Part shown: one piece after another, positions 42,945 through 52,657 of the stretch | Layout of the letters: each line of letters opens with the position of its first letter | Position numbering within the stretch: the stretch's first letter is position 1 | Origin: Candidatus Heimdallarchaeota archaeon | GTDB lineage: Archaea > Asgardarchaeota > Heimdallarchaeia > JABLTI01 | Direction of reading: 5' to 3' | Length of the DNA stretch: 64,000 nucleotides | Assembly (NCBI GenBank): GCA_018238155.1 | Contig: JABCTZ010000046.1 | Location: 248,001-312,000 of the forward strand | Translations under genes and position numbers: made by a program | The notes under the pieces: generated by a model | What the model was told of the DNA's origin: nothing | Database searches by the model: none | What the model saw: the letters and a program-made list of their open reading frames with translations, nothing else

Positions 42945-45900
42945 TTGCCAATAATTAGTATCTTGCTTGTGGATGATGAAGAAATACTTTTAGAGGCATC
43001 TAAGCTCTATCTAGAGAATCTAAGTGAAAAATTTCAAATTTTTCCATTAAATTCTGCAATAAAAGCTCTGGAAAAATTAGATTCAAACGCTTTTGATATT
43101 ATTATTTCTGATTATCAAATGCCAAAAATGAATGGTTTAGAATTTCTAGAGAAATTACGAAGTGTTGGAAATGAAACTCCTTTTATAATTTTCACAGGTA
43201 AAGGAAGAGAAGAAGTAGCTATTCAAGCATTAAATCTTGGTGCAGATTATTACCTCCAAAAAGGAGGAGAGACAAGAAGTCAATTCAGAGAACTTGTCAA
43301 TTTAATTGAAAAATTAGTCGAGAAGAAACAAATAGATGTTGCACGTAAGAGATTACTAGAACAACAAATTTCAATCAATAAATTAGCATTAACCCTTGGA
43401 GATACTCGAGATTTAAATAAAATTTACAAAACAGTATTTCAATATATTTATGCAATAATGGATGCAGATACTTTTGTTGTTGATTTTTATAACAAAGAAG
43501 AGAAAACAATTTCACATGGATATACACTCATTGAAGGCAATGTTTTAGATATAATGATGTTTCCACCAATTCCTTTGGGTCACAGAGAAAGTGAAATACA
43601 AACAAAAATAATCGAGTCGGGAGAAGTCATATATAAATCCAATTTTTATAAGAACAACAATGATAGTAAAGGTACTAAGAAAGCCGTTAAATCTTCGAAA
43701 AGTGATGGAGTTACAAAGTCAGCTGTTTATGTTCCTATGAAAATAGCTGGAGAGATAATTGGTATTTTACAAATTCAAAGTTATAGACATGATGCCTATT
43801 CCAAAGCAGATATTGAATTACTTTCTGGTATGGCAAATGTTGCTGCTGTTTCAATTCAAAATGCACGTTTATTTAGCAATCAATTTCAAATGACTCAAAA
43901 TTTAATTGAAGAGAAAAATCGAACACAAAAATACCTCAATCTAGCTGATGCACTGATTATAACTTTAGACCATAACGGTAAGGTAATAATGATTAACAAT
44001 AAAGGCTGTGAGATTCTTAATCGCTCTGAAGATGAAATCATAGGAAAAAATTGGTACGAACATTTCATCCCCAAAAAAAATAGGAAGGAAGCATTTGCTA
44101 GATTTAATGATTTAATAAATGGGAAAATCAAGGCAATAACCTCAGTAATAAATCCTATTTTAAGAAAATCAGATGAAGAGAGAATAATTCGATGGAAAAC
44201 AGATGTTCGTAGAGATCAACAAAATAAAATTATTGGCATCCTAAGCTCAGGTATTGATATCACAGATGAAGTAAAAACACAAGAATCATTGATGATTTTT
44301 CAAACAAGATATCAAAGACTACTAGAAAATGTTGATCAAGGGATAATCATTTTTGAAGAACAAAAAGTAGTTTTTCTAAATGACAAAACTTGCGAAATTT
44401 ATGGACGGTCAATGGAAGAACTAATGAAATTTAGTTTTTTGGACGTTTGTGCACCCGAAGACAGAGCTCAATTGGAGAAATTATTGAAACAAGAGAGAGA
44501 TGAAGGTGAGTTAATAGAAGAAACTTCTTTCTGGACTATAACTCAAAATGGTGAAAGGAAATTCATTCAAAACAGAATCTATTTTGCTTATGAGAATGGA
44601 AATATTGTTAATCGATTTATGTTTGTTAGTGATAAAACAAATGAGATGCTAACAAATAACGCATTAAAAATGTCAGAAGAAAATTATCGTACAACTTTGA
44701 ACTCAATGGGTGTACCTATCCATGTTGCTGATAAAGATTTGCGGATTATACTTACAAATCAAAGTCTCATAGATTGGCTTAAGAATTTAGATATTAACTC
44801 CAATATTATTGGAAAAAAGATTTTTGATGTCTTTCCGTTTCTACCGCAGAGGGTTAAGGATGAATATAAGCAAACCATTGAAACTAAACAAATTGTAACT
44901 TCTGAAGATGTTTCTCATTTAAAAAGTTTCAATGTGATGAATGAAACTAGAAAAATACCTGTTATTGAAGATGGAGAAGTTGTTAGAATTATCACGATTA
45001 TACGTGATATTACAGAACAAAAAGAAATGGAAATGCAATTACGAGAAAACGAACAAAATACTCGAAGATTACTGGATAATTTGAATGATGGAATAGTACT
45101 GTTCAATTTCCAAGGAAAGATCATTGATACAAACAAAAAATCTTCTGAAATTCTTGGGTTTTCACAAGAAGAATTGGAGACCATGGCATTCAATGATTTC
45201 ATTGACGAAAGTGATGCACAAAAATTTGCTGATTTCTATAAGAAAATTATTGAGACAGGCAATGCTAGCTTCAATCTTCGTTTAAAAACAAAAGATAACC
45301 TTCAATTTCTTTCTGAAATCAATGCTAGTTTAATTGAGCTTGTCGGAAAGCATTACATTCAAGCTATTTTCCGTGATGTATCACAAAGAAAGCAATTAGA
45401 AGAGGAGAAGGAGAAGCGAATAAATGATCTTATGTTCCTCTCTCAAACAGCAGTTAATTTTGTAAGCCTTCCAATAAATGAAAATATCTATGAATATATT
45501 GGATTAAAGATTCGAGAAATTGTAGGAGAATCTATAGTAATTACTTTCTCCTTTGATAGTGAAAATAATATGTTCTCTTCTCAAGCTCTCATTGGAGCTA
45601 GAAAAAAAGAATTATTAAATATTATTGATTTGAATCCTATAGGAGTGAAAATTAAAGTCACAAAAGATGTTCTAGATTTTATTAAGAATAACCCTATTGG
45701 AAAATTCAACGAATCCTTGAATACAATTTCGGAGGGATTATTCTCTAAAGATCAAGAAAAACTAATTCGTAGCTTGTACAAAATAGATAATGTTTTTTCA
45801 GTATCTTTTACTCATTTGGGTAGATTGTTTGGTACAGTTATTATAGCACCAACTGATAAAGAAATCAATGATCTACCAAACAGAGAATTACTCTCTGCGT

Positions 45901-47873
45901 TTGCAAATCAAACTGCTGTTGCTTTGTTAAGAAGAAAAGCTGAAAGAGATTTACATGATAGTGAAGAAAAATATCGGATTTTATTTAGTGATTCAAATGA
46001 TGGAATATTTATTTTTAATTCTAAATTTGAAATAATTGATTTCAACCAAAAAGCAGAGGAACTTTTAGGATTTAAAGATGATATTCTTCGAGAGAAAAAA
46101 ATAACTGATTTGTTACCTAAACAGAACATTGAAAGGTTTCTTGAAAAAATAATGAATCTACAAGACAATAAAATTACCAAATTTGAAATGGATTTAAGTA
46201 ATCAGTTAGATAGAACATTTACTGTTGAAATTACTGCAAACTATATTGAAGTTGGTCAAAAGCAACTAATTCAAATTATATTCAGAGATATCACTCAAAA
46301 GAAAATTGTCGAAGAAATCAGAACAAGACACATTAATACTATGAGATTTATTTCATACTCAGCTATGGAATTTGTAGCATTACCTTCTGAAAAGAATATT
46401 TTTCATTTCATTGCTGAAAAAATAAGTGAACTCGCCGAGAATTCTATAGTAGTTGTTTCTACATATAATAATGAAAGCGACACATTTTCTGCTTCAGCAA
46501 TAATGGGAATAAACCGACACTTAGAAAGTCTTGTCAATATTTTGGGGCAAAGTCCAAATAAAATATCTGTAAAAATAGATAAGAAATATATTAATCTACA
46601 AAATATTGGAAAATTAAAAAAACTTCAATGTACTATTGATGAGCTTACAAAGAGTTCGTTAAGCAAAAAACAAGGAACAATTCTATGGAAATTAATGAAT
46701 CTAGGTGAAATGTATTCTCTTGAATTCGTTGAAGATGGAAAGCTATCTGGAACTGTCCTCATTGTAGTGAAAAAGGGAAAGCAATTACAAAATATAGAAC
46801 TAATTGAAGCTTTTTGCAATCAAGCATCTGTTGCATTGCTTCGAAAGCTTACTGAAGAGGAACTTATAGAGAGCGAAGAACGTTTCAGGGAACTTGTTGA
46901 AACAATGAATGATGGTTTTGGTATGGATGATGAAAATGGTTTTATTACCTATATCAATGCTAAGTATAGAGAAATGCTTGGGTACAGTCAAGAAGAAATG
47001 TTAGGTAAAAAAGCATTTGAGTTTTTAGATGAAGCAAGTCAAGAGGCATACTTGAATGAAAACAGTGAAAGGAAAAATGGCTTTTATCGACCTTATGAAA
47101 TCAATTGGAGAAGAAAAGATGGAAAGATAATACCGACAATTGTTTCCCCGAAAGCAATCTTGGATGCAGAAGATAAATTCCTAGGAACATATGCGGTTAT
47201 AACAGATATCTCGGAAAGAAAAGCGGCAGAAACAAGATTACAAAACCAACAAATAGAATTACAAAAACAGAGAGATGAATTGGAATCATTTACCTCAACA
47301 ATTGCTCATGATCTTAGAGGAAAAATGCAAATAATTTCTTTGTACAATTCAATAGCTAAAACAGAATACAGTCATAAAATTTCTGAAAGCATAGAAGAAA
47401 TGTCTGCTTTCATCGAAGATTTATTGTTATTGGCCAAAAAAGGTGAAATTCTCGGAGATATAGTAAAAGTAAATCTAAATGATTTAATTAAAAATTTGAA
47501 AACAAAAATTTGTACCTTAAGTCCTGAGCTTGAAATTAAAATAAGTAAATTGCCAACAATGAAAGGAGATCAAGTGAAACTGGGTCAAGTTTTCGAAAAT
47601 CTAATGATGAATGTAGTAAAACATGCAAAAGCTTCAAAGCTAGAAATTTATCAGGAAAAGGATAAAAATTGTATACAAATAATTTTCAAAGATAACGGAA
47701 AAGGAATTTCAGAGAAGAAAAAACTTGAAATCATAGAATCATGGAGCACAAAACGTTATTCATCATTTGGAATGTTAATAATAGTAAAAATTGTCCAAGC
47801 ACATAAAGGTCAAATTTTATTAGAAAGTGAAGAGGGAAAAGGAACAAAAATAGTGCTTACTTTTCCCAAATGA
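42945..47873 (+). CDS. Giant cytosolic sensor kinase: receiver, GAF/PAS array, histidine kinase
   Basis: A 1642-residue signalling protein without membrane helices. It begins with a receiver domain (residues 1-120; phosphoacceptor Asp56 in SDYQMPK, FTGKG with the conserved Lys), a GAF domain about 150-310, four PAS domains to about 815, then a GAF-like/PAS pair occurring twice (about 820-1110 and 1115-1400), and a C-terminal kinase. The H-box reads AHDLRGKMQ (His1455), the N-box is FENLMMNVVKHAK (Asn1552) and the G1-box DNGKGIS; the G2 loop SSFGMLIIVK lacks the usual GxG, so kinase activity may be altered. TTG 42945 follows GAGG by seven bases. No response-regulator gene adjoins it; the N-terminal receiver may be the target or an input. 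Confidence 0.92.
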   Translation: MPIISILLVDDEEILLEASKLYLENLSEKFQIFPLNSAIKALEKLDSNAFDIIISDYQMPKMNGLEFLEKLRSVGNETPFIIFTGKGREEVAIQALNLGADYYLQKGGETRSQFRELVNLIEKLVEKKQIDVARKRLLEQQISINKLALTLGDTRDLNKIYKTVFQYIYAIMDADTFVVDFYNKEEKTISHGYTLIEGNVLDIMMFPPIPLGHRESEIQTKIIESGEVIYKSNFYKNNNDSKGTKKAVKSSKSDGVTKSAVYVPMKIAGEIIGILQIQSYRHDAYSKADIELLSGMANVAAVSIQNARLFSNQFQMTQNLIEEKNRTQKYLNLADALIITLDHNGKVIMINNKGCEILNRSEDEIIGKNWYEHFIPKKNRKEAFARFNDLINGKIKAITSVINPILRKSDEERIIRWKTDVRRDQQNKIIGILSSGIDITDEVKTQESLMIFQTRYQRLLENVDQGIIIFEEQKVVFLNDKTCEIYGRSMEELMKFSFLDVCAPEDRAQLEKLLKQERDEGELIEETSFWTITQNGERKFIQNRIYFAYENGNIVNRFMFVSDKTNEMLTNNALKMSEENYRTTLNSMGVPIHVADKDLRIILTNQSLIDWLKNLDINSNIIGKKIFDVFPFLPQRVKDEYKQTIETKQIVTSEDVSHLKSFNVMNETRKIPVIEDGEVVRIITIIRDITEQKEMEMQLRENEQNTRRLLDNLNDGIVLFNFQGKIIDTNKKSSEILGFSQEELETMAFNDFIDESDAQKFADFYKKIIETGNASFNLRLKTKDNLQFLSEINASLIELVGKHYIQAIFRDVSQRKQLEEEKEKRINDLMFLSQTAVNFVSLPINENIYEYIGLKIREIVGESIVITFSFDSENNMFSSQALIGARKKELLNIIDLNPIGVKIKVTKDVLDFIKNNPIGKFNESLNTISEGLFSKDQEKLIRSLYKIDNVFSVSFTHLGRLFGTVIIAPTDKEINDLPNRELLSAFANQTAVALLRRKAERDLHDSEEKYRILFSDSNDGIFIFNSKFEIIDFNQKAEELLGFKDDILREKKITDLLPKQNIERFLEKIMNLQDNKITKFEMDLSNQLDRTFTVEITANYIEVGQKQLIQIIFRDITQKKIVEEIRTRHINTMRFISYSAMEFVALPSEKNIFHFIAEKISELAENSIVVVSTYNNESDTFSASAIMGINRHLESLVNILGQSPNKISVKIDKKYINLQNIGKLKKLQCTIDELTKSSLSKKQGTILWKLMNLGEMYSLEFVEDGKLSGTVLIVVKKGKQLQNIELIEAFCNQASVALLRKLTEEELIESEERFRELVETMNDGFGMDDENGFITYINAKYREMLGYSQEEMLGKKAFEFLDEASQEAYLNENSERKNGFYRPYEINWRRKDGKIIPTIVSPKAILDAEDKFLGTYAVITDISERKAAETRLQNQQIELQKQRDELESFTSTIAHDLRGKMQIISLYNSIAKTEYSHKISESIEEMSAFIEDLLLLAKKGEILGDIVKVNLNDLIKNLKTKICTLSPELEIKISKLPTMKGDQVKLGQVFENLMMNVVKHAKASKLEIYQEKDKNCIQIIFKDNGKGISEKKKLEIIESWSTKRYSSFGMLIIVKIVQAHKGQILLESEEGKGTKIVLTFPK

Positions 47874-47890
47874 TAAGTGGAAGAGATGAA

Positions 47891-48847
47891 TTATCGCCAA
47901 ACTTTTTTGAATATTCGAATAAAATTTCCATGGCAAATTTTGTTGATATCTTCATTTGAATATCCTCGTTCTTCCATCTCAGCAACTAATTTATTGAATC
48001 CTGTGACGTCCTTTACTTCTGTGGGTACACCTGTACCATCAAAATCACTTCCAAACGCTACGTGATCAGGACCGACAAGATTTTTGACATAATCAACATG
48101 ATCGATGATTTTAGTAAATGGTGTGTCATTACTACTTCTACAATCTTCTCTTAGGAACATGTTTCCAAAATTAATACCCATAACACCTCCATTATCAGCT
48201 AAAGCATGTATCATTTCATCTGTTAAGTTTCTCGAGACAGGGCATATTGATCTGCAGCTTGAGTGAGAAGCAATAATAGGTTTCTTTGATATATCAAGAA
48301 CATCCCAGAAGCTTTTATCAGAAAGATGAGAAACATCTACTATAACACCTAACTTATTTGCTTCGAGAATCAATTCTCGACCTTCACTAGTAATACCTCG
48401 AGTATCTTCAGGAGTGTTTGGGTCAAAAGAAGAGCCCGAACCGAAAATATTCACATCTGACCATGTGATTCCAATTGAACGCAATCCTAATCTATAGAGG
48501 ATATTAAAAAAATGAAGTTCGGTATCAAAACCACCAATGCCTTCGATATGAAAAATAACACCTACTTTTTCTTCTTTTTCGGCTTTTTCTAAATCATTAG
48601 GCTTTTTGATAAACATGGCGTTGTTTTTTGGTTCTTCAACCAATTCCAGAAGCTGTTGAGTACCTCTTTGAATATGGTATTGATTAATACCAGGCCAAAT
48701 AGCAAAAAAAGCGGCAATAACATTACCTTTTTTCATACGAGGAAAGTCAACGTGACCTTTATCGGATTCTTCAAAGAATTTTCTTCTTTGTTGAATCAGT
48801 GCAAGTAAAACATCAGTATGTCCGTCAATAACTGCTTGATCTTTCAT
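47891..48847 (-). CDS. M19 membrane-dipeptidase-family protein
   Basis: A 318-residue amidohydrolase-fold dipeptidase. All zinc ligands seem present: DGHTDVLL at the N-terminus (His-x-Asp), Glu in HIEGIGG, His in DVSHLSD and His in ASHSSCRSI, and the later GSDFDGTG motif. Archaeal and bacterial M19 enzymes hydrolyse dipeptides including D-amino acid containing ones. There is no signal peptide or anchor, so it should be cytosolic unlike the mammalian renal enzyme. ATG 48847. It ends 18 bases from the convergent sensor kinase gene. Confidence 0.92.
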   Translation of the reverse strand: MKDQAVIDGHTDVLLALIQQRRKFFEESDKGHVDFPRMKKGNVIAAFFAIWPGINQYHIQRGTQQLLELVEEPKNNAMFIKKPNDLEKAEKEEKVGVIFHIEGIGGFDTELHFFNILYRLGLRSIGITWSDVNIFGSGSSFDPNTPEDTRGITSEGRELILEANKLGVIVDVSHLSDKSFWDVLDISKKPIIASHSSCRSICPVSRNLTDEMIHALADNGGVMGINFGNMFLREDCRSSNDTPFTKIIDHVDYVKNLVGPDHVAFGSDFDGTGVPTEVKDVTGFNKLVAEMEERGYSNEDINKICHGNFIRIFKKVWR

Positions 48848-49010
48848 AATAATACATCACAAATAGATTAATTTAAATGAAATATATTCCAATCTTCGAA
48901 ATAACTTCACTTTTGAGTAATTAAATATTCTCGAAAAATCCACTGGCTTTACTAGAAAAAAAAATTCAAGAGATGAGTTACCACGAAAGGCAGCTCAAAT
49001 CTAAGTAATT

Positions 49011-51053
49011 TTAATCTTCTTTTGAGTTTTCTGATTCAGAATCTTCTTTAGAAGAAATTTCTTTATCTTCTTGTTGTTGTGCTTGAGATAATTTTGCTCC
49101 AACGTTTGTAGCTTGGAGCACTATTGTAGCATCTTGACCCAATTCTTCTAGAGGCATTTCTTTCGCATCGGTTATTAAACCGATATAGGTAGAAATTACT
49201 TCTTCAGTTTCATTCCATGCACCAATTGAGATAAGATCAATGTTTGCATCTTTAGCTGGTTTTTCTAGAATTAATTCAGCCTCTACCAATGAATCTAAAC
49301 AATCGATAGGAGTTGTTATTGCTACTGTAACAATAGTAAAACAATTTGATTCTTTGAGACTGTTGAATGCATCAATAATAGTTGGATCTCGTTCTTCAAT
49401 CCATGCACTTAAGATCAATCTTTCATTAAAACCTGCTTTTCGTAATTTTCCTTTAATCCCTGATGCAAAATTGTTTTCTTCTTCAGTTAAAGGATAGATT
49501 TCATCCCATTGTTCTGGTTGCCCATCTGCAATAAGAATAATCCCTACTTTATCTTTTGCTAAGTTTCCAGGGACAGCTTCGGCTATTTTCTTTGCTATAT
49601 TTGATTGCAAACCGTCTGACTTTGCTAGAAAATCTGTTATCTTTATTGTTACACCTATTGATGAATAATCAATTCTTTTCATTTCGTCTATGGCTAATTG
49701 ATATTCAAAGTTATCTGCCATAAATAGATTAAGAATTGTTATATCATCTGCACCAATTGATATAGCACGTAATAATGCTTGATTAAGTGTAGGCCAATCA
49801 TTGACAAAAGCTTCTTGATATTCATCCACATCTAAGAATGACCCTTCTATTTTTTCGATCAATTTTTTCATGATTTTCTTGTATGGATTACCACCAACGT
49901 TTCCACGTATCTCCTCTGCAGAAAGTTCATCTTGTGAACCGCTTATCTTAGAGTATTTTCTTTTAACTTTAAAGAACTCAAATGGTTGTAGTAATTTACT
50001 CTTTTGAGGTACGCCAGTTTTTGCTTTAGCATTGAATTTTCTAATCATTGGTAATGGAGTATAATCTTCAGATTCACCTTTTGCGAGAATAATTACAGCA
50101 GTCTTCTTCTTATCAGATTCAATTGGCAACCCATCAGGTAGTGGTGATTGAAAATCAATCTTCATTATTCCTCTATTTGCCCAAATAAAACCAAAAACGG
50201 TAGCTAATAAATAAACAATAGCATTCCAAAGTATCTGCCAAGGTGTTACCCAGAATAACCAATTGACTATGACTGCAAGCAAAAAGGTTGTTGCACCCAT
50301 GAATAGGGCATTCTTTTCTTTTGATTTGATATTTGTAGTTAAATAATAAACAGTAACTGATCCTAAAGTATAACCAGCAAATCCACAAACTAAGAGTGTT
50401 CCAACGAGTGGCAAAAGATTTGCAGTACTAAATATCGGAAGAGTGAAATCACTTGAAGCAATGTCCTTGTATTCAGTTGTACCTCCATCTGATACAGATT
50501 TATAATGAGATTTTGCAGTCACTTTTGCTGGGCTTGAAACATTTGCTATGTCATTAATGTACAATTCCCAAGTTAATTTATTTGCAGAAATAGCGGTAGA
50601 ATTCTCAAAAACAATTGGGTAAGAAAGTGGTTTTGATTGGATATTGTGTCCGGATGCATTCACTAAATGAGTAGTAATAGTATCTTCAAAATTTTGTCCC
50701 ATTACACCTCCAACCTTTATCACAGTACTATTAACATGTGCTCCACTATTCCAATATATTTCTACTTGATAGAAATGTTTTCCATCATCAATAATTGGTG
50801 TGCCACCTAAGTAAAGATTAATATTCAAACCGACAAAAGTGATGCCAATGATATCAATTTCGTCTTGAAAGTTCCCTTTTTTCTTGTAAACCGCATCTTC
50901 ATATAATTGAACATCGTTACTTGGATCAACCATCAAAGTAGTACCAGAAACAAATCCTACACTAATCATAAATAGCATAGCTGTTATAATACCACTTACT
51001 AAAAGTACTTTTTTTCGTTGCAAGAATAATTGCTCCTTTCTATCTATTTTCAT
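49011..51053 (-). CDS. Four-TM protein with degenerate ferrochelatase-like C-terminal domain
   Basis: A 680-residue protein. A basic N-terminus and TM1 (16-37) lead to an extracytoplasmic beta-rich domain (40-210), then three helices (213-238, 249-268, 272-292) return the chain to the cytosol. Residues 317-630 follow the ferrochelatase/CbiX two-lobe layout: TAVIILAKGESEDYTPL, GNVGGNPYKKIMKKL, WPTLNQALLRAISIGADDI, then VGIILIADGQPEQW at 503-516 where ferrochelatases have SAHGLP, and VTVAITTPIDCLDSL at 575-589 where they have HIETL. The catalytic His is Asp here and the second His is Cys, so it should not insert metal. The last 35 residues are acidic. A binding or sensing role for a porphyrin or metal is only a guess. 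It ends the minus-strand run headed by two thioredoxin genes. Confidence 0.6.
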   Translation of the reverse strand: MKIDRKEQLFLQRKKVLLVSGIITAMLFMISVGFVSGTTLMVDPSNDVQLYEDAVYKKKGNFQDEIDIIGITFVGLNINLYLGGTPIIDDGKHFYQVEIYWNSGAHVNSTVIKVGGVMGQNFEDTITTHLVNASGHNIQSKPLSYPIVFENSTAISANKLTWELYINDIANVSSPAKVTAKSHYKSVSDGGTTEYKDIASSDFTLPIFSTANLLPLVGTLLVCGFAGYTLGSVTVYYLTTNIKSKEKNALFMGATTFLLAVIVNWLFWVTPWQILWNAIVYLLATVFGFIWANRGIMKIDFQSPLPDGLPIESDKKKTAVIILAKGESEDYTPLPMIRKFNAKAKTGVPQKSKLLQPFEFFKVKRKYSKISGSQDELSAEEIRGNVGGNPYKKIMKKLIEKIEGSFLDVDEYQEAFVNDWPTLNQALLRAISIGADDITILNLFMADNFEYQLAIDEMKRIDYSSIGVTIKITDFLAKSDGLQSNIAKKIAEAVPGNLAKDKVGIILIADGQPEQWDEIYPLTEEENNFASGIKGKLRKAGFNERLILSAWIEERDPTIIDAFNSLKESNCFTIVTVAITTPIDCLDSLVEAELILEKPAKDANIDLISIGAWNETEEVISTYIGLITDAKEMPLEELGQDATIVLQATNVGAKLSQAQQQEDKEISSKEDSESENSKED

Positions 51054-51132
51054 ATTTCTACTACGTTTTCATATAGATTGGAATAATAAAATTATGGTTT
51101 CCTCGCAATATTTATCTTGGAACTTTGTTTCT

Positions 51133-51720
51133 TCAGCGTATTTTTAATGTTAATTCTTCTCCTCGACCTACAGGAATAAGAACACTTTGAGTATTTGGAT
51201 TTGCTCTCACATAATCTACGTATTCTTTCAGTGAATCAGAATGGGAAACAACGTTATCAGCAATTATTATACCACCCACTTTTAGTTTGGGAAAGGCAAG
51301 GTCAAAATATTCGATATAATCCTCTTTTTCTGCATCAATAAAAATGAAATCAAATTCTTGGTTAAAGCTTTTTATTATTTCCTTAGCATCTCCCTCAATA
51401 ATTGTAACAATATTTTCCAAGTTAGCTCTCTTAATATGTTCCAGAGCCATTTTTACCTTTCGGGAATCACATTCCAAGGTAGTTATTTTACCCATATTTT
51501 CTTTTACTGCAAGAGCAAGCCAAATTGTTGAATAACCTGTAGATGTTCCTATCTCAAGTAAATTCACTGCTTTTGAAGTTTTTACCATGATATTCAAAAA
51601 CAGCCCAACATCAGGAGTGATACTTCTCATTCGAATATTTGTTGGAAGACCTTTAGCTCTTTCTTCCAAATCCTTTTCTTCCAATTCTTTGAGCAAAGCA
51701 ATTAATTCTTCCTTCATCAT
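51133..51720 (-). CDS. SAM-dependent O-methyltransferase (COMT-like, class I)
   Basis: About 195 residues. NLLEIGTSTGYSTIWLA binds SAM, TTLECDSRKVKMALEH and IIEGDAKEIIKSF complete the fold, and FDFIFIDAEKEDYIEYFD carries the metal Asp motif of catechol-type O-methyltransferases (DAEKxxY). GGIIIADNVVSHSD and the ending LTLKIR fit the family. Characterised relatives methylate small phenols, tRNA carboxymethyl groups or other hydroxyls; the target here is unknown. Start ATG 51720 or 51717 follows AAAGGTGA; a GTG at 51726 is less likely. It lies between the thioredoxin pair and the ferrochelatase-like gene in the same direction. Confidence 0.88.
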   Translation of the reverse strand: MMKEELIALLKELEEKDLEERAKGLPTNIRMRSITPDVGLFLNIMVKTSKAVNLLEIGTSTGYSTIWLALAVKENMGKITTLECDSRKVKMALEHIKRANLENIVTIIEGDAKEIIKSFNQEFDFIFIDAEKEDYIEYFDLAFPKLKVGGIIIADNVVSHSDSLKEYVDYVRANPNTQSVLIPVGRGEELTLKIR

Positions 51721-51867
51721 CTTCACCTTTTTAGTATCTAATCTTTGAGAACTCTCTTAAAATTATTGCTAATCATCTCTTTTGTATTTAAACGAAAATG
51801 TTCATATAAAAGTCAAAAATAATTGATATCAATCTCTTGTTGAATCTAAATATTTGATGATTCCTAA

Positions 51868-52629
51868 TTAACGCCATCTCTTTCGAGTTCTTCTTTGTTT
51901 TTCTTCCAATCGTTGTTGTTGAACTTTTTTGTTATAATTTTGCACTTTTAATCTTTGAATGAAAATTGTAGCCCCGATTATCAAAAAGACTCCGATTATT
52001 AGAAACCAATACCAACTTCTAGCCCAAAAACCGGAAATAGGTTCTCCATTAGAAGAAGTGGATGTTGTTGTTTGGGGTCCATGAACAAGTTTGTTAATTT
52101 CACCAATAATAGTTGAAGCAGCAATACCACCACCACCAGAAAAGGTAACCCTTTGTTCATAATTTAGAATATAAAATGTAGGTATTGATGAAATTTCATA
52201 AAACGTTGAAATACCTTTGGTATCAATGAAAATATACCAGTCCATACCTTCATCTTCTGCGAAAGTTTTAATGGTTGCTATATCATCATTCTCTGGATCA
52301 GTATCCAAACTAATTATAACTAACTGGTTTGTAGAAAATTGTGCTTTTACTTCTTTTAATTTAGGTACAAAATTCTTACAAGGAATGCACCATGTAGCAA
52401 AAAAATCAAGTAATACCACTTTACCTTGAAATGATGAAAAACTCATAGTGCTGCCGCTTATAACTTCTTGTAATGTCCAATCCATACCCAATGTACCAAT
52501 AGGTAATAAATTAGCATTATATTCTTCATTAGGAATTGTTTCTGCAGCTACATCAATAGTAGCGATTATAGTTGAAGTTAAAGAGATAAAAAGTACTAGT
52601 ATTATAAATTGATTATTTATTTTAATCAT
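51868..52629 (-). CDS. Membrane-anchored thioredoxin (TlpA/ResA-like), CIPC active site
   Basis: A 253-residue extracytoplasmic thioredoxin. A signal sequence occupies residues 1-29, the TlpA-like domain follows (GMDWTLQEVISGSTMSFS, then VVLLDFFATWCIPCK) with the active pair Cys81-Cys84, and the cis-Pro loop is SSIPTFYIL. After a Ser/Thr linker comes a C-terminal helix near 205-227 (WYWFLIIGVFLIIGATIF) and a basic tail (QQRLEEKQRRTRKRWR), so the catalytic domain faces outside. This orientation fits reduction or maturation of secreted or heme-binding proteins, as ResA does. ATG 52629. It is 28 bases downstream of a close paralogue. Confidence 0.9.
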   Translation of the reverse strand: MIKINNQFIILVLFISLTSTIIATIDVAAETIPNEEYNANLLPIGTLGMDWTLQEVISGSTMSFSSFQGKVVLLDFFATWCIPCKNFVPKLKEVKAQFSTNQLVIISLDTDPENDDIATIKTFAEDEGMDWYIFIDTKGISTFYEISSIPTFYILNYEQRVTFSGGGGIAASTIIGEINKLVHGPQTTTSTSSNGEPISGFWARSWYWFLIIGVFLIIGATIFIQRLKVQNYNKKVQQQRLEEKQRRTRKRWR

Positions 52630-52657
52630 AATTCAAACCTTAGTGATTGATATCAAA

